A stretch of DNA of 64,000 nt from Ligula intestinalis (Eukaryota; Platyhelminthes; Cestoda; Diphyllobothriidea; Diphyllobothriidae). Made by a program: the position numbers and the translations under genes. The DNA lies in NCBI GenBank assembly GCA_036362985.1, contig JAYGXS010000003.1, forward strand, positions 49,088,941 to 49,152,940, in the 5' to 3' direction. This document shows, piece after piece, positions 1 through 12,700 of this stretch (position 1 is its first letter; each line of letters starts with the position of its first letter). The notes below the pieces were generated by a model. The model saw only the letters and a program-made list of their open reading frames with translations, ran no database searches and had not been told where the DNA came from.

Positions 1-530
1 GTGATCGCTGAGAAAAGACTTCTATTTGCCTGACGTTTCGTAATCCGTCGCGAATCCATCATCAAAGACAATAGCAGAAACGGCTAATTCGTTCACAGAA
101 AGTTGCACGGACCCACAATCTATGAATAAGGGCAAAAACTTACCCAATCCACATTCGGTGCTAAGACTCAAGTTGGCCAAAGCAAGTCACCATTTGGGGA
201 AGACACAGACCAACGCGTCGTATAACGCCAGCGTCAGGGAACCAGATGGCCGAGCACTTATCACGTCCAATTCCACCACGTGTGATGAAAGTTCAGCAGG
301 TCACGACCATCAAGAAATTAGCGCACAAGCGGACAACTATCATCGATAGGGGGAAGCCGTTAATTGTCATAATTGTGCAGTAGCATAGACACTGTATCCT
401 GTAAGTATTGCAACCCCTGTATATGAAGTCCCCATTTCTGATTTTGTATCTGATGACGGATCCACAACGAATTTAAAAACTTCAAGCCGATTTAATTCTT
501 CTCCCAGCGATCACATCAACTCCTTCCCAA
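1..530 (-). repeat. R1 dispersed repeat, left-edge copy (probable PLE terminal repeat)
   Basis: The same sequence recurs, diverged, at 41225-41790, 42330-42990 and 50960-51450, with shorter pieces at 20690-20890 and 22310-22410. Shared landmarks are a GTGATCGCT terminus, a GACGTTTC block, a 'GCCAGATGGCCGA' block near 240 and a CTGTATCC-TATAAAT-like stretch near 390. The terminal part read on the minus strand is hammerhead-like, so the sense strand is taken as minus. No protein is encoded. Assignment to a PLE terminal repeat is inference from the ribozyme-like terminus and the abundance of PLE coding remains nearby. Confidence 0.6.
28..66 (-). ncRNA. Degenerate hammerhead-like core in R1
   Basis: On the minus strand TTGATGA (59-65) is followed by a poorly paired helix-II region and then GAAACGTC (32-39). 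The consensus core is CUGANGA...GAAA, so the first C has become U and helix II is eroded. It is probably inactive. Its value is that it shows the order of the module in R1. Confidence 0.4.
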
Positions 531-1170
531 TGCATAATTTATTTGATGCATAAACGTTATCGTCTGTTCAACGGCCGCATCTTGGCGGTGCAAAACATCA
601 ATAATGAATGAGAAACTGTAACGATTTGAATTCGTACGGAAAAAAATCAGTGCAAAAACAGAGCATATTACCGCGTAGACTAAGGAATAACCTTTGCAAC
701 TTAAAGCACCCCATCACAAGTAAAATTGGGGGAAAATCTTTAAAGCATAAAAGGGGTGGATAGCTTTGCCTGTTATCATGGATGACAAATTTTGCTTGCA
801 AATGACTAATTCCTCGACAAATTAAGTTTCTTCCCAGAAGCTGCACAGGAATAAACCGCTTCATAAGACTTCGCTTTTGAGCGATGGTAACCGATCTTGG
901 CAAAACGATATGCCGAAAGTGCAGCAGCAGTGAACTAATGATTTCTACTAGAAAGTTTTTGAAAATATTTTTAACAGGCACTTCCAGAATTGAGTCACTG
1001 ATCGTCGGTCTGATTCTCCTTCCAATAGGTGTAGCCCTTTTCGGTTGCTGCTGCATACTCTTAAGACAGTCTCCTGCAAGAGCTCAAAAGTTCACTATGC
1101 TTGGGGTTGTTGACCAAACTTCTTTTTATACGTCATTAACACTCTTTGCATGCCGCCGTTTATGCCTCAG
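531..1170. other. No recognised gene; likely SLC6 intron
   Basis: A 152-codon open frame lies on the minus strand at 598-1056, but I recognise nothing in it and it overlaps another open frame on the plus strand. No SLC6 exon preceding the 1171 acceptor (the TM6 'SYNKF'-type segment) could be found here. Confidence 0.4.
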
Positions 1171-1408
1171 GGATACGGGAATATTTGCCGTCCTGAACAC
1201 ATGTGTCAGTTTCATTGCTGGCTGCATTATCTTTACTACGTTGGGCTACATGTCTGAGACCTCTGGAATCCCAATAGCTCGGGTCGCCGAAGCGGGACCC
1301 GGACTAGCCTTCGTTGCTTATCCCAAGGCGCTCTCAACGATGCCTCTGAGCCCCCTGTGGTCCGTGCTCTTCTTCTTGATACTTCTGCTGCTTGGGCTTG
1401 ACAGCCAG
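1171..1408 (+). CDS. SLC6 exon: TM7, EL4, start of TM8
   Basis: The acceptor CTCAG precedes 1171 and the donor GTTAGT follows 1408. The first base completes a codon from the previous exon; the preferred Arg gives the family's 'RD' junction. The 79 residues run from DTGIFAVLNTCVSFIAG (TM7) through the EL4 motif GPGLAFVAYP to PLSPLWSVLFF and LGLDSQ. The Asp-Ser pair in TM8 is part of the Na2 site in the family. Confidence 0.92.
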
Positions 1409-4400
1409 GTTAGTTTCTGACAGAAAAGGTCACCTCTTTTACTTTCTATTACATAGGCTGAAAGCCGCATCGAGTAGCAAACATAGACATATACGTTTAA
1501 AATAGCGTCTATTAGAAAGCTGGTTCCTTTAAAACTTAACCACAAGATGGCCCAAGTACTTCGAACCATAAATAGTTGATTGCATTTCTCTTAAAACATG
1601 CACGTGGCGGTGGGTCCCAAAAGCCACACTTGAGGCGGCCAGGCGCATATGTTCCCAACGCAAACAAGTTGGAGTTTGTTGGTTGTTTGAAGACAAAAAA
1701 CGGTAAGAATGGATTAGATGACCCCTAATATGAGACTAAGAAACAACTGCAACAAAGTTGTCATTGCACCAATTTCCAGGTCAAATGGGTTTAAGTTTAG
1801 TAAGTTGAAGCATGTTTTCCCAGGTGCAAATTTGAAGATTGCGTATGCAGCAGAATTAATTAAAACCATAAATTTCGTGAGTGCTCATCAGCTGCATCCT
1901 CTCGCTGCATAAATTGGGTAACGAATGAGAAGATATAAAAAATTGAATTCGTACAGATGAGGTCATACGAACAGGTTAGGAAGGTCAATTAGTATACTGG
2001 ACTACCAAGTCTGATGAGTAACGTAAGCAAGTGAAAAACTGTGCACAGTGAGGTAGGGGGAAAAACGTTACAAAGGCTGAGTTTTGACCGTCGTATACAG
2101 GCTGCCTCCAGGTAGCGCCAGGTATGAGTTGTTCGTGCCCGAACAAGTACTCGGAAGGATGTTTTGGGGCCACACTGTCCGCAGTGTTTCACTTGCTCAC
2201 CGTCCTGTAGACTCCAAAACATCCTTCCGAGTACTTGTTTAGGCACGAACAACTCGTAGCTTGCGCTACCTGGAGACAGCTTGTATACGACGGTCAAAAC
2301 CCGACCTTTACAAACATTTGGAGCATGTTGTGAATCTTGCTTTGCCCTGGTAACATCCGACTCCCTGATTCGCACTCCCCTTTGCCCGCATTTCTGCTTT
2401 TACGTTTTTTCCCCTACCTCACTGTCTACAGTGTTTAATTTGCTTACGTTACTCATCATACTTAGACGTCCAGTATACTAATTGACCTACCTGACCTCTT
2501 CATATGACCTCTATTGTACGAATTCAATTTTTGTGTTTCCTCTCATTCGCTACTCACTTTATGCAGCGAGAGGACGCAGCTGATGAGTACTCGTGATATT
2601 TATGGTTCTAGTAAATTAGGCTGTATACGCAATCCTCAAAGTAAAGTTTATTGTTAAGTTTAGGGTCAGGTTCAAGGGTAGGGGTGCGGTGAGTTGAAAA
2701 GTACGTAAAGGGTAAGCTGAGATTTTTGTTAAGTTTAGCACACGATAGTACTTATCCAGCCTGAATATATGCCTATGGTCGCCTTTGTTTACCTGTGCGG
2801 GACATTTCCATTTCAGTGTTCTGTTTAAAGAGCCCTAAAAGCCATCTTTCCTAATGAAGCAAGATAAAAGTTCTCGATCCTGCCAAAAGGCTACCGTTTG
2901 ATTCCTTTGATTGACTGATTTTCCCAAAATGTATTAGAATATTCGTCAGCTTCAAAGCCAGATCTGGACGCAAGGTTAAATGGTAGTCCATAGTGCAGAA
3001 ATAGATTTTTTTTATTGGTGATGGTGAAGTTGCAGGTTTTGTTTCATCAAGATAGCACGATTTCTTCGACCAAATGCCAGTCAATCACGTGTCCACAGTG
3101 CAAGGCCTCCGAAGCGCGCTGCATAATGATGCTTTGCACAATATCTTCGTCCGGGTCGCCCAGTCACATATCCATGTACCAAGGAAAACGTGAACAATCC
3201 AGCCTGAATAGAATGTTATGATAGAAGTTACTGCGTTCTGGCTAAAAGGCCTCCCCTCCAGAAAATCACGATTTTTAGAATAAGCATAAAATGGGCCTGC
3301 TGTGCAAACTATTATACCTGTCGGAGTCTCCTTTAACGGATTGAAACAAATTCTTTTAAATGTGACTTGAAAGCAGTGATTTACTAGTGGTTTTCATCTT
3401 TACCTCCTGCAGGCAGATATGGTCAATTTTGGTCATGTGCAGTCTTCTGTACACTGTCTTGTCACCATACCCGGGTGAGGAGTGGCAAGAGAGTGAGTTA
3501 AATGCAGCGCAAGTCTGCTCCCAATAAAATCTCCCAAAATTCACTGGCTCAGTACCAGCCTGCTGTGGAGTTCACAGTGAACCTCGTCAAAGTCGATGGT
3601 CAGACTGTCGAAGGTTAGAAGTTTCCTCTTGCATGCAACATTTAAAATCAGGTAGGTGCACACAGCGTGTAGGTAGAGCGTTACATATCGGCATTCCTGC
3701 AAACTACTTTGGGCCAGTTAGTGTATCTGGTTATGGGAAAAAGCAGATGTGATTGCTGGGACAAGAACTTAATTCGCATGAAATTTTGGATCCCGCCGCC
3801 GCGGACCCCTTAATGAAGATAGATCTGCGACATGATCCGAAACATCAGGGGAATAAAGTTTTTAACCCAGCAATCGCATCTGCTGCTCCTTTATTACTTC
3901 ATCGAACTCGAATTGTGTCATTTATTGGAAATCGCTTTGCAGTATGACCAAAAATGAATCGAGACAGTCTGATAATTGTTTTCAGGTATCAGCAAAAGGA
4001 GATAGGAGAGGTACGAATGATTGAGAAATCAAAAAGTGAATAGAAAACCAGCTATAATTTCTGGTTGCTGTATGCTCAGTACTTTTTAGTAACTAGATTT
4101 GGCGCTTACAACGAGGGTAAAAATTATATATGAAGGAGAGCCTTTGCGTCCAGGTACTTGTATGGGTAAGAATGAAGGGTGTTCGATCATCGGATCAATT
4201 TGTTTATCATCCTGAGCTTTCGAACTCTTACAGGGGTCTATCGTCAGAGATAAGAAACAGCAACGAAAGAAAGACTAGTAATAGTGTGTATTCGCCGATC
4301 AAATATTATGGGCAATCAGGTCGTGAAGCGTTAGATACCGCGATCAAAAAAGGGGGTTGTGGCAACTAAAATGATATGCGTTGACTAATCGTCGGTGATT

Positions 4401-6659
4401 TTAATGTTCATCAAGGCATCAGTAACGAAATGGGGCAATTATAGACGATGTGGGCCCAATTAGTTGTGACAGACGTCTGACAGTGACTGCACGTAATTCA
4501 CAAGGCTCTGCATGCCGGAGCCAATTCGACACATCAGTTGACTGCATACCTATCCTTGGACCAGGCTTCAATTAATTCTCTGCTCATCTTTTTTCCGGCG
4601 TGGGGGAGTACCTTGACGGCCACGAAGTTCAACTCATGGCCTGTTTCAGAGTTGTGAGCTGTAACTTGTGATAATCCATCGCCTCGTCGTACGGCCAACT
4701 TTTGTTCATGTATGTGCGATCCGACCATGCGTTCAGTTTAGACTGTCAAGTTACAAAAACAGCTTAGGCATTGGATGCGATACCCTACTCCATATTGTTC
4801 ATTCGGCGTAAGCTGGTCATTTATTTTCATCACCCTACTGCGCATGGTAGTTTTGGGTCTGTGTGCAAATTCAACACCAAGTCCCACAGCGATGCGCTCA
4901 GCCGCTTCTGAGACATCCTTGATGTATGGCAGAGCGTGCCATATCCTCGGCGGTTCTTCCGTTTGGGTCTTACAGGACCAAACGCGTAGGAATTGGTTTA
5001 TAAATTCTTTTGGATAACCATTCCGCATAACCTGGTCACGAAGATATCAGGCCTCGCATACCGAGCGCATTGCAGCGGAACTAGGCGTCGGAATTGCACA
5101 CCGCCCCTAGGCTAACATGCGCAGCTGGATCATGAGAAAAAAGAACCGCTTAGATCCCAGTGAGCAGTCTAGCGTAGTCTACCGAAAACCATGTCTAAAC
5201 TGTCCTACAATTACACCGGACTGACGGGAAACCTGCTTGGTTCGCGCATAAACGAACGTCCGTTGACTGTCAGACGGGGCGACGCATTGTCGCAAGTGGC
5301 TGTCTAAAGTTATGGGACGGGCCATTCATTTAACTTCGCTGTCATGCGACTAATTGCCTACTCCAACAGCAAGACAGGAAGAGAATCAATTGAAGGCTGG
5401 GCCTCGTATGACAACTCAGCCAACCGAAGTAATGGATGTAACGGTGGCTGTGTCCTTGTTATCGTCTAATTACGCCCTTTGGAATCCCCAAGGAGTTACA
5501 CAACAAGAAGGACGTGAAAATGGAAGTTACCCGGCGAAGAGTTTATTGTGTACAAAAACCGGAGTTGCTTTCTCGGTTGGCAGTTGCCGCTGGCATAAAT
5601 TCAGCGCGCTGTATATCCTGCCTGAGGGCGAAGCCCGGGCCTGGGGCGCTGGCGGTGTCCTTGTCAGTCCGTGTTACAACTCAGTGTCTGATATGTGACA
5701 GTTGCTTATCAATGCTTATAAAGCGCACTCGCTTGTGGCATGATTGGGCGCTTTGGAATAAGGTCATCTTTCCTGTGAGGCACCTAAGTGGCCCTTGAGG
5801 AACTGAGACCAGTTGGGCACGCGCGTGAGTTCACGTGCGTGTGTCCGATCCAGTTGTTTAAGGTCCTTGCGTGGGCACAGTCACTGCGAAGGCATGTGAC
5901 GTCGAGGCAGTCCGCTTTTAACAAATGAATCCGTGTTCGCATTCGGCCGCAGGCGCGACGCGTCAGAATTGCCTGCAAAGTTATGTTGGCATTTGGTTAG
6001 GCAAGTATCCCAGCAGTATTGAGCTGGCGCCCGCATACATCGCCTACGCAAGTATAGCCGCACGGCCGATACTGGATACTAATGGGTTTCCTCTCCTCCT
6101 TCCTCGCCCTTCCCCATTCCCCTAAAAGGATTGATTGGCTCCCACCCCCTCTAACTGTTGCTCATTGTTTGGTTGACGTTTCATCTCTTAGGATGGACTC
6201 CCGCGAGACTCCGAAAGCTCAGAAGAATAAAATTATTATTCCGGTAATCGATATGCCTTCATCTTCTTCCAACTAAACTTACCAGCGTTCGATCACAACC
6301 AACCAAAATTTACTCTTGCCTTGACTGTTTGATTAAACATACCTACTCTTTAACACTCAGGTACCAGGTTTCCGGCTACAGATATAATATAGCGACTTGG
6401 TGCCTAAAAGTGAAGTGGACATGAACATTCTAGCATGCTTTAAATTTGTTAGTAATACCCCTCAAACCTTCCAATATTTGCAGTTTGTAGGAGTGGAAGG
6501 CTTTGTGACGGCTGCAGTGGATATGTTTCCTGACACCCTGTCTGCCCGACGTAATCGCGTTATCTTCACTGCCGCAACCTGCATTGTCTGCTTCTTCGTA
6601 GGACTTCTAATGGTCACGAATGTAAGCATTTTTTTGAATTTCATTGTATCACCAAGGTG

Positions 6660-6706
<47 letters not shown>

Positions 6707-6716
6707 NNNNNNNNNN

Positions 6717-6763
<47 letters not shown>

Positions 6764-9700
6764 GTCATCATCATCATCATCGTTATTTTAGATGTAGTTC
6801 TTTTGGCTAGTAACAACAAATGCGAAGTCAAGTCGGCAAACACATATTTTTGGCAATTCATCTTCAGGTCGATATTTTTATAAAGATAGCAAAAATACGC
6901 GAATTTGATAAGGTTTATAAGTGTCTACTCATGAATGCTTATTCGGCCAACGCCGCCGGCATGTCAAACTCGGGGTTTTTGTGATCATTGGAATTGGGGG
7001 TAGGGGGAGGTAAGTAAGGGTGTGTGTAAGTTCGACCAACGTAATTGGTGATGTCCACCATCTGCCCGAGAGCCGGGACGGTGACTGTAGCCAGGTAGAG
7101 CGAAAGCAGACGCGCCGCCATCTACCTCATTTTAAACCCTCATTCGCTTCAATAAGTGACGCGAAAAAGTCGCAATGACCGAGCAGGAATCAGGCGTAAG
7201 CCGCTTCCTCCAGCTGCAGCCAGAAACAGCGCCTAAACTTGGTCCATAGTGACAGTAGACTTTGCGCGAGAACTACTGCACTGTCTACCCTCACTCACCT
7301 ATAGTATGTGTCGAGCCAGAATATATTTAGCCAGAGCTGGTACTGCTACAATCACTTCTGCTATTTCTAATACCACGAACTGGGGTGTAGCTGAGTAATA
7401 ATATTTGCTAGTATTATTATTGACTGTTTTGTAAGTCAGATGTGATGCTGATTAAAGTTCGCACTGGGCTCATAGCCCCTCGATCTCAACAGGAAGTGTA
7501 GAAGTGCTAGTGCTAGCGATGGTACCACCATTTGTCAGAGGTGACCCTGATTAGGCCAACGCTTCGGCTTATCGCCCCTTGGTCTCAACAAGGAGTTTGA
7601 ATCTGGATTTGAGCTATTTCGGGTAAGTACATGCTATGGGTCCTCAGCACAACAGCGTCTGCTCTATTTTCTGCACTCTCAACTCTATCCATCAAGCTGT
7701 ACGGACTGAGATACTGCTGCTCTAGGTAAATGCCTATGCTAAAAACGCAAATTTTATAATAGTTATGCTTACTAGTGCCAGTAGATAGTATACTATAGGT
7801 ACTGCCCGTGTGTGTTATTGAAGAAGTGGCACCCAGGATGTACTCCCATGTTCATAGGTAGAATACGGGGCATGAACATAATGGTCAAGTAAACGGAATG
7901 ACTCACTGTCATCGGGGGGTTGGGGCGGCGTGTAATCGTCCCCTGAAGTATGCGTCGGCCAGGGAAGGGAGAGCACCTGTACTGGTATATTTGGACAGCA
8001 CAACGCTGCATTCTGTAACTGTACAGTCAAAGCCTCTGCTGCTACTACTGCCAGCACCCGTTGGCGTAGAACTTTGAATACGTTGGCTGTTGTCTGGTAG
8101 ACAACCTTGGACGTTTCGTTAGAATCGACTCGGCAATAAGAGTATCGACTAGATCTGCAAAAATGGAACTTGCAGACTACGAAATGAAATCCAACTTAAA
8201 GCATTGCCACTTAAGGTGCTGTCAGCGCAACTAAGTAAGTTATGAAGACGCGTGCTAGGACAAACTGTTAATTAGACTCAAACGATCAAAAAATTCAATG
8301 ACGCAATCTTTACAGTGAGGCCAGACAGAGTTTCAGGACTGTTTCTAGCCTGACAAGTAGTTAGGTGCTTCCAGCAATGGTAAATAGACTTTTGTGCTGG
8401 CACATACTAACGGACCCACACTGCCAAGTGGCAAGAATAAAAAAACCACTTCCGTTTATTCCTTATGGTAAACAGTGTGCAGTCTTTTAACATTCCCCAG
8501 TTGCAGGCTGTAATGTCAGAATTTTTTGCGCCGACGAATTTGTTTTTGGCACCACTCAGAAAAAGATAAGCACTCATGTCGTGTAAGACGGTAATGGAGG
8601 TCAGGGCTAAAGGAAACGATTGTTTGTATACTACGGGCAGAGGCAATACAACAACTTACAGTTCTGGATGATCATTTTTAAGCGCACCAGCTCGTAATTA
8701 AAGAAATATAAGAAACAGTGAAATGGATACTAACTGAATTGCGGACCATCTAACACTAAAAACAAATTTTTACCCTGATTGTGAAATCATAGCACTAACT
8801 TTGCCTGTCAACTGACACTAACTAACTAAATAAATAACCTTAAACCTTGACCCTAACGGTAAAATTAAGACTCTGAACCTAATATTACAATCTGACCTCT
8901 AGAACGCCTACAACAAGACCTAAATGCAAACGCCTAACACCATCTCAATACGTCCGATTCTAACCACCTAACTGTAAACCTAACCCAAACTTTAAAATTA
9001 ACGTCCGATTCTACTAACTTAACTGTAGCTCTTGATCATAACCCTAAGTCTCGTAAAGATTAATCTAAGCTGAACTCTAAAATAGTGAGGGAAGTTTAAG
9101 AACGGCGCAGTCTTCGTTCGCGCACGTAATACCGGCATCCTAGGTTTTACTGGACGAAACCTTGATGCATACCCGTTTACAAATAATTTAAGCAGGTATT
9201 TTATAGAGTTAGGGGTTTGACAAATTTCAATTAATTCATTTGAAAAACTCGCAGCCTCCGTGGGATTCGAACCCACGCCAGCAAGGAAAGACTTGGGTAC
9301 AACCAACGCTCTACCCAATTGAGCCTTCACGACCCCATCGGAAGCTGTGAATTTAAGCAATTTTGGGCAGTCAGCTTACTTTAACGGTACTGGTGGATTC
9401 TATATGAGCAGTAAGTTGGGCAAGCAGATAGGCCCAAAGTTGATTAAATTCACGGCTCACCGTGAGCCTGGTAGTTTAATGGTAGAGCGTTGGCTGCGCA
9501 AAAACCTTCCCTGCTATGTTTGTTCGACCCCCACTGAGGTCACGAGTTTTTCACAAGTGGGTCAACTGCAATTTTGCAAAGATCGTCAATCCATTTGTCG
9601 CCATTTTCGTTTCCCACTTATAAGCAGAATCTCAGTGACCGCTGTTGTGTACATACCCCTATATGGTTTACTTGCTTTTAAATTGCTATTTTTCTCTGCA

Positions 9701-12700
9701 ACACCTTGAGTCTACGGAAAAACCCTATAGAAGGGTGGTTTTGGGGATAATCAGACAGGTGGAGGCTCCACTAGATCCTTAAATGGGTTTGAAATGACGT
9801 AAGGTTCTCGCACAGTTACGTAATCCCCTTTTGCGCATAATCCATGACCTCGATTTAAGCTCTGGCCTTTTAATCCAATTTTTTCGAAAACAAACATAGT
9901 GAGAAGTGCGACTGCTTCCGATATCGTAAATATAGGGTTTACTGTTTATTTATATTTCCATCTCCCTTTAGTCATAAATTAGTAAATAAGCTTCGATGTT
10001 TGTTTATTATGCGTGCATTCAAAATATCTTGCGAAATTCCATAAAAGGAAAGGTGAGAGAAAGTTTATTTTAAAACATTCTTTATACTCGCATTTAGGTT
10101 TCAATAGATGCGATGAATATAAAATTTCTTAACTTTTGTATTTAACATCACCAAGTGGTATTCACATATAAGCAAAAATATTTTTTGTAGGGTGGAATTT
10201 ACGTCTTTCAACTATTTGACTACTTCGTGGGATGTCGAATTGTCTTGCTAGTAGCATTCTTTGAGTGCGTCGTGATTGGTTTTATGTATGGTAAGTCGCT
10301 TGCAATTTAATCTTGACCAATGCAAAATCCTCCCTGTTTTAATAGAGTAAACCTTAGATACAAAATCGCCAAAATGATACTGATTTCCCACAATAAACAT
10401 TTCCGTCACATGGTCAATCATAAAATACCTGTCTTTGTGTCAGACTTGATCGAACATAAAATTCTTGCTGTGCCCATACTGCTTTTTTCGTGAATTATCT
10501 GCATGAAAAGGCATTCTTAGGTATGGGTACTTTATGGTGACAACATTTCGCATTTGCGACCTGCTTGCTTTTCTCAAGAAAACTGATGGGGATTTTGGCA
10601 TTTTTAAATAATCCAATAAGCAACTTTGTCAGACATATTATTCAAATCTGCCAACCCCCACATTTTTCTTTTGCCTTTGCTTGGTAGTCATCTGGTTGAT
10701 TCTGGATTGATTACTTAGTAAATCCTGCCTAGGTAGTCAGATAACTGAGAATTATTGGGTTCCATTTGGCGCAGTAGATTGGGCGAGTAACTGACCGCTA
10801 CTAGGATTAAATTCATGGTTCTCTATGGAACTCGATCGATTAGCTGGCAAAAGTATTCACTGTAATAAAGCCTTCTTCTTGCTAGTCTGGTTCAAAATCC
10901 CGCCGAGGCCATCGAGTTTTTTCACAATTGGGTCAAAACTGTCTTTTTTCCAATTAAATTGATGCAGGTTGTATTAGTTATTTCGAGTTTTGATTTATTT
11001 TAAGGTAATTTATTATGAGTTTGGTTTTTTGCAGAATGAAGTCACACTGGTGTCAGATTGATTAGAAAGTTTTCTTAAATCCTATTTTATCTCAAGAGAG
11101 TCCTAAGCCATTCCACCGAAAGCGGCTTCCACCAAACACGGTTATAATGTAAAGTTTTCCGCCGTTTTTTATCCCTCATTGTTATGACTGCTCAAAGGGC
11201 GCTCACTCTTTAATGCACAAAGTAAAGTATTCGCTGCTTCTAGCAGAGAGCGTCAGAGAGTCTACTAGAGTAAACTAGAGTCTTGCGACATAACCCCTTA
11301 AAAAGCGCTGTGGTAAGCAATGCCTTGACAGGCACATATTGCGCAGAAAGTCGTAACGGTGTCCTGCAAATGAAATGCCTTGATTGGCTGCCTATTTTGG
11401 CGCACCAAGCACTTGAGCGCCAGTTTTGACTGAAGCACAAAAAGCTATGCCCGCCTACAACCCCTTTAGGACAGTGAGAAAATAATTGTCGAGCAGATCT
11501 GATCAAGTAATTTCGTAGCATTTATGGTTTTTGCTGTAGTTCAGGAAGACCAATTGCCATTGCGTTTACACATGGATACGGGCACAAGTGTTGAAACTGT
11601 TTGTCATCATGGCATGAGAAAGTCTTCACAAATCTCAACTCAATCACCTTTTAGATAGCTGCATCTGTTTTGCACCAAAATTACGTGTTGTGATGACTTT
11701 GCCAGTTGATTCAGTTTTATTTTCTTGCAATTTATAATTGTTGCAACTTTATTGTTTACTTGTTTAAGGGTCTCAAAAGTTCGGAGTGCAATTGACGAAA
11801 ATGTATTCGAGGAATTTCTACTGCTTTCCAACAGTCGCTTATTGTATCATAGCACCACTCTTTGCACTGGTATGTTCTCTTAGTTCGCAGAACGGTGCGG
11901 CTGGCTGTTTTGTGGCTTCTTTCGGAGTGCACTTCTTGCATTCGTCCGTATAAATGTCCCTGCAGCATATTCTCAGATCCCAAATATTTTACTTTTGATA
12001 GCGGATCCTTGAGCATCTAAGTCTACAGAATTGGTTTAATTTCAAAAATTATACCTTTTAGGTAAAACATGTGCAAATACTTCTAAAGAATTTTTTTAAT
12101 ATTCTCACAATCATTGATGATAAAGTTAAAAGAGGAAAGAGTACAGGTATAAAAATCAGAATAAGGTTGTATTACCGTAGCCAATAGTGGCAAGGGGCCC
12201 AAAGTTTTACATCACTTATTATCATTATCTAACATCTTTAAAACGGCTTGATCAAATATATAAAGGGTACGAATGTTCAGTCAACTGACTGCCCAAATGT
12301 TATCGAAATATGCTTAAATGTACACGTGTTCACGAACTATGGTTTTGAATACTCTAAACTGAGTATTCTTATGTACTGTCCTATGAAAATCTACGAATAT
12401 GTATACCCAGGGAAGGGCAATTCAAACTTTAGCTAGCGTCTGTCTCATCAGGTCTGTGCATATTTGTATCGTTACTTATTAAATAAACTACTGAAGAAGA
12501 AGCGATCACTGGAACAAGAGTTTTAGTGTCCTGACGTTTCTGATTCCGTCGGGAATCCGAAACGTCAGGACAATAAAACTCTTGTTCTAGTGATCGCTTC
12601 TTCTTCGGAACTGCTTCCTGGACCAGAAAGTCTACTAGAGTAAACTAGAGTCTTGCGACATAACCCCTTAAAAAGCGCTGTGGTAAGCAATGCCTTGACA

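Noticed and set aside
598..1056. 152-codon minus-strand frame as a gene
   Set aside because: No recognisable family, overlaps an equally open plus frame, and no splice context was evident.
2005..2060. Clean hammerhead at CTGATGAG...GTGAAA in the inverted-repeat arm
   Set aside because: CTGATGAG is followed by GAAA, but no helix II forms between them, the right arm has ATGATGAG, and the motif is antisense to the PLE tail. Kept only as part of the inverted-repeat finding.
6644..6883. His/Ile-rich protein over the TCA tract
   Set aside because: It is only the translation of the microsatellite and includes the N gap.
8780..9060. Interstitial telomere array
   Set aside because: CCTAA-like words are frequent but there is no run of perfect repeats; the same degenerate texture occurs at 2640-2745 and 16580-16745.
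9249..9338. Functional tRNA gene
   Set aside because: A- and B-boxes and a perfect T-arm are present, but the acceptor stem does not pair and the anticodon arm is irregular. It shares its head type with several SINE copies.
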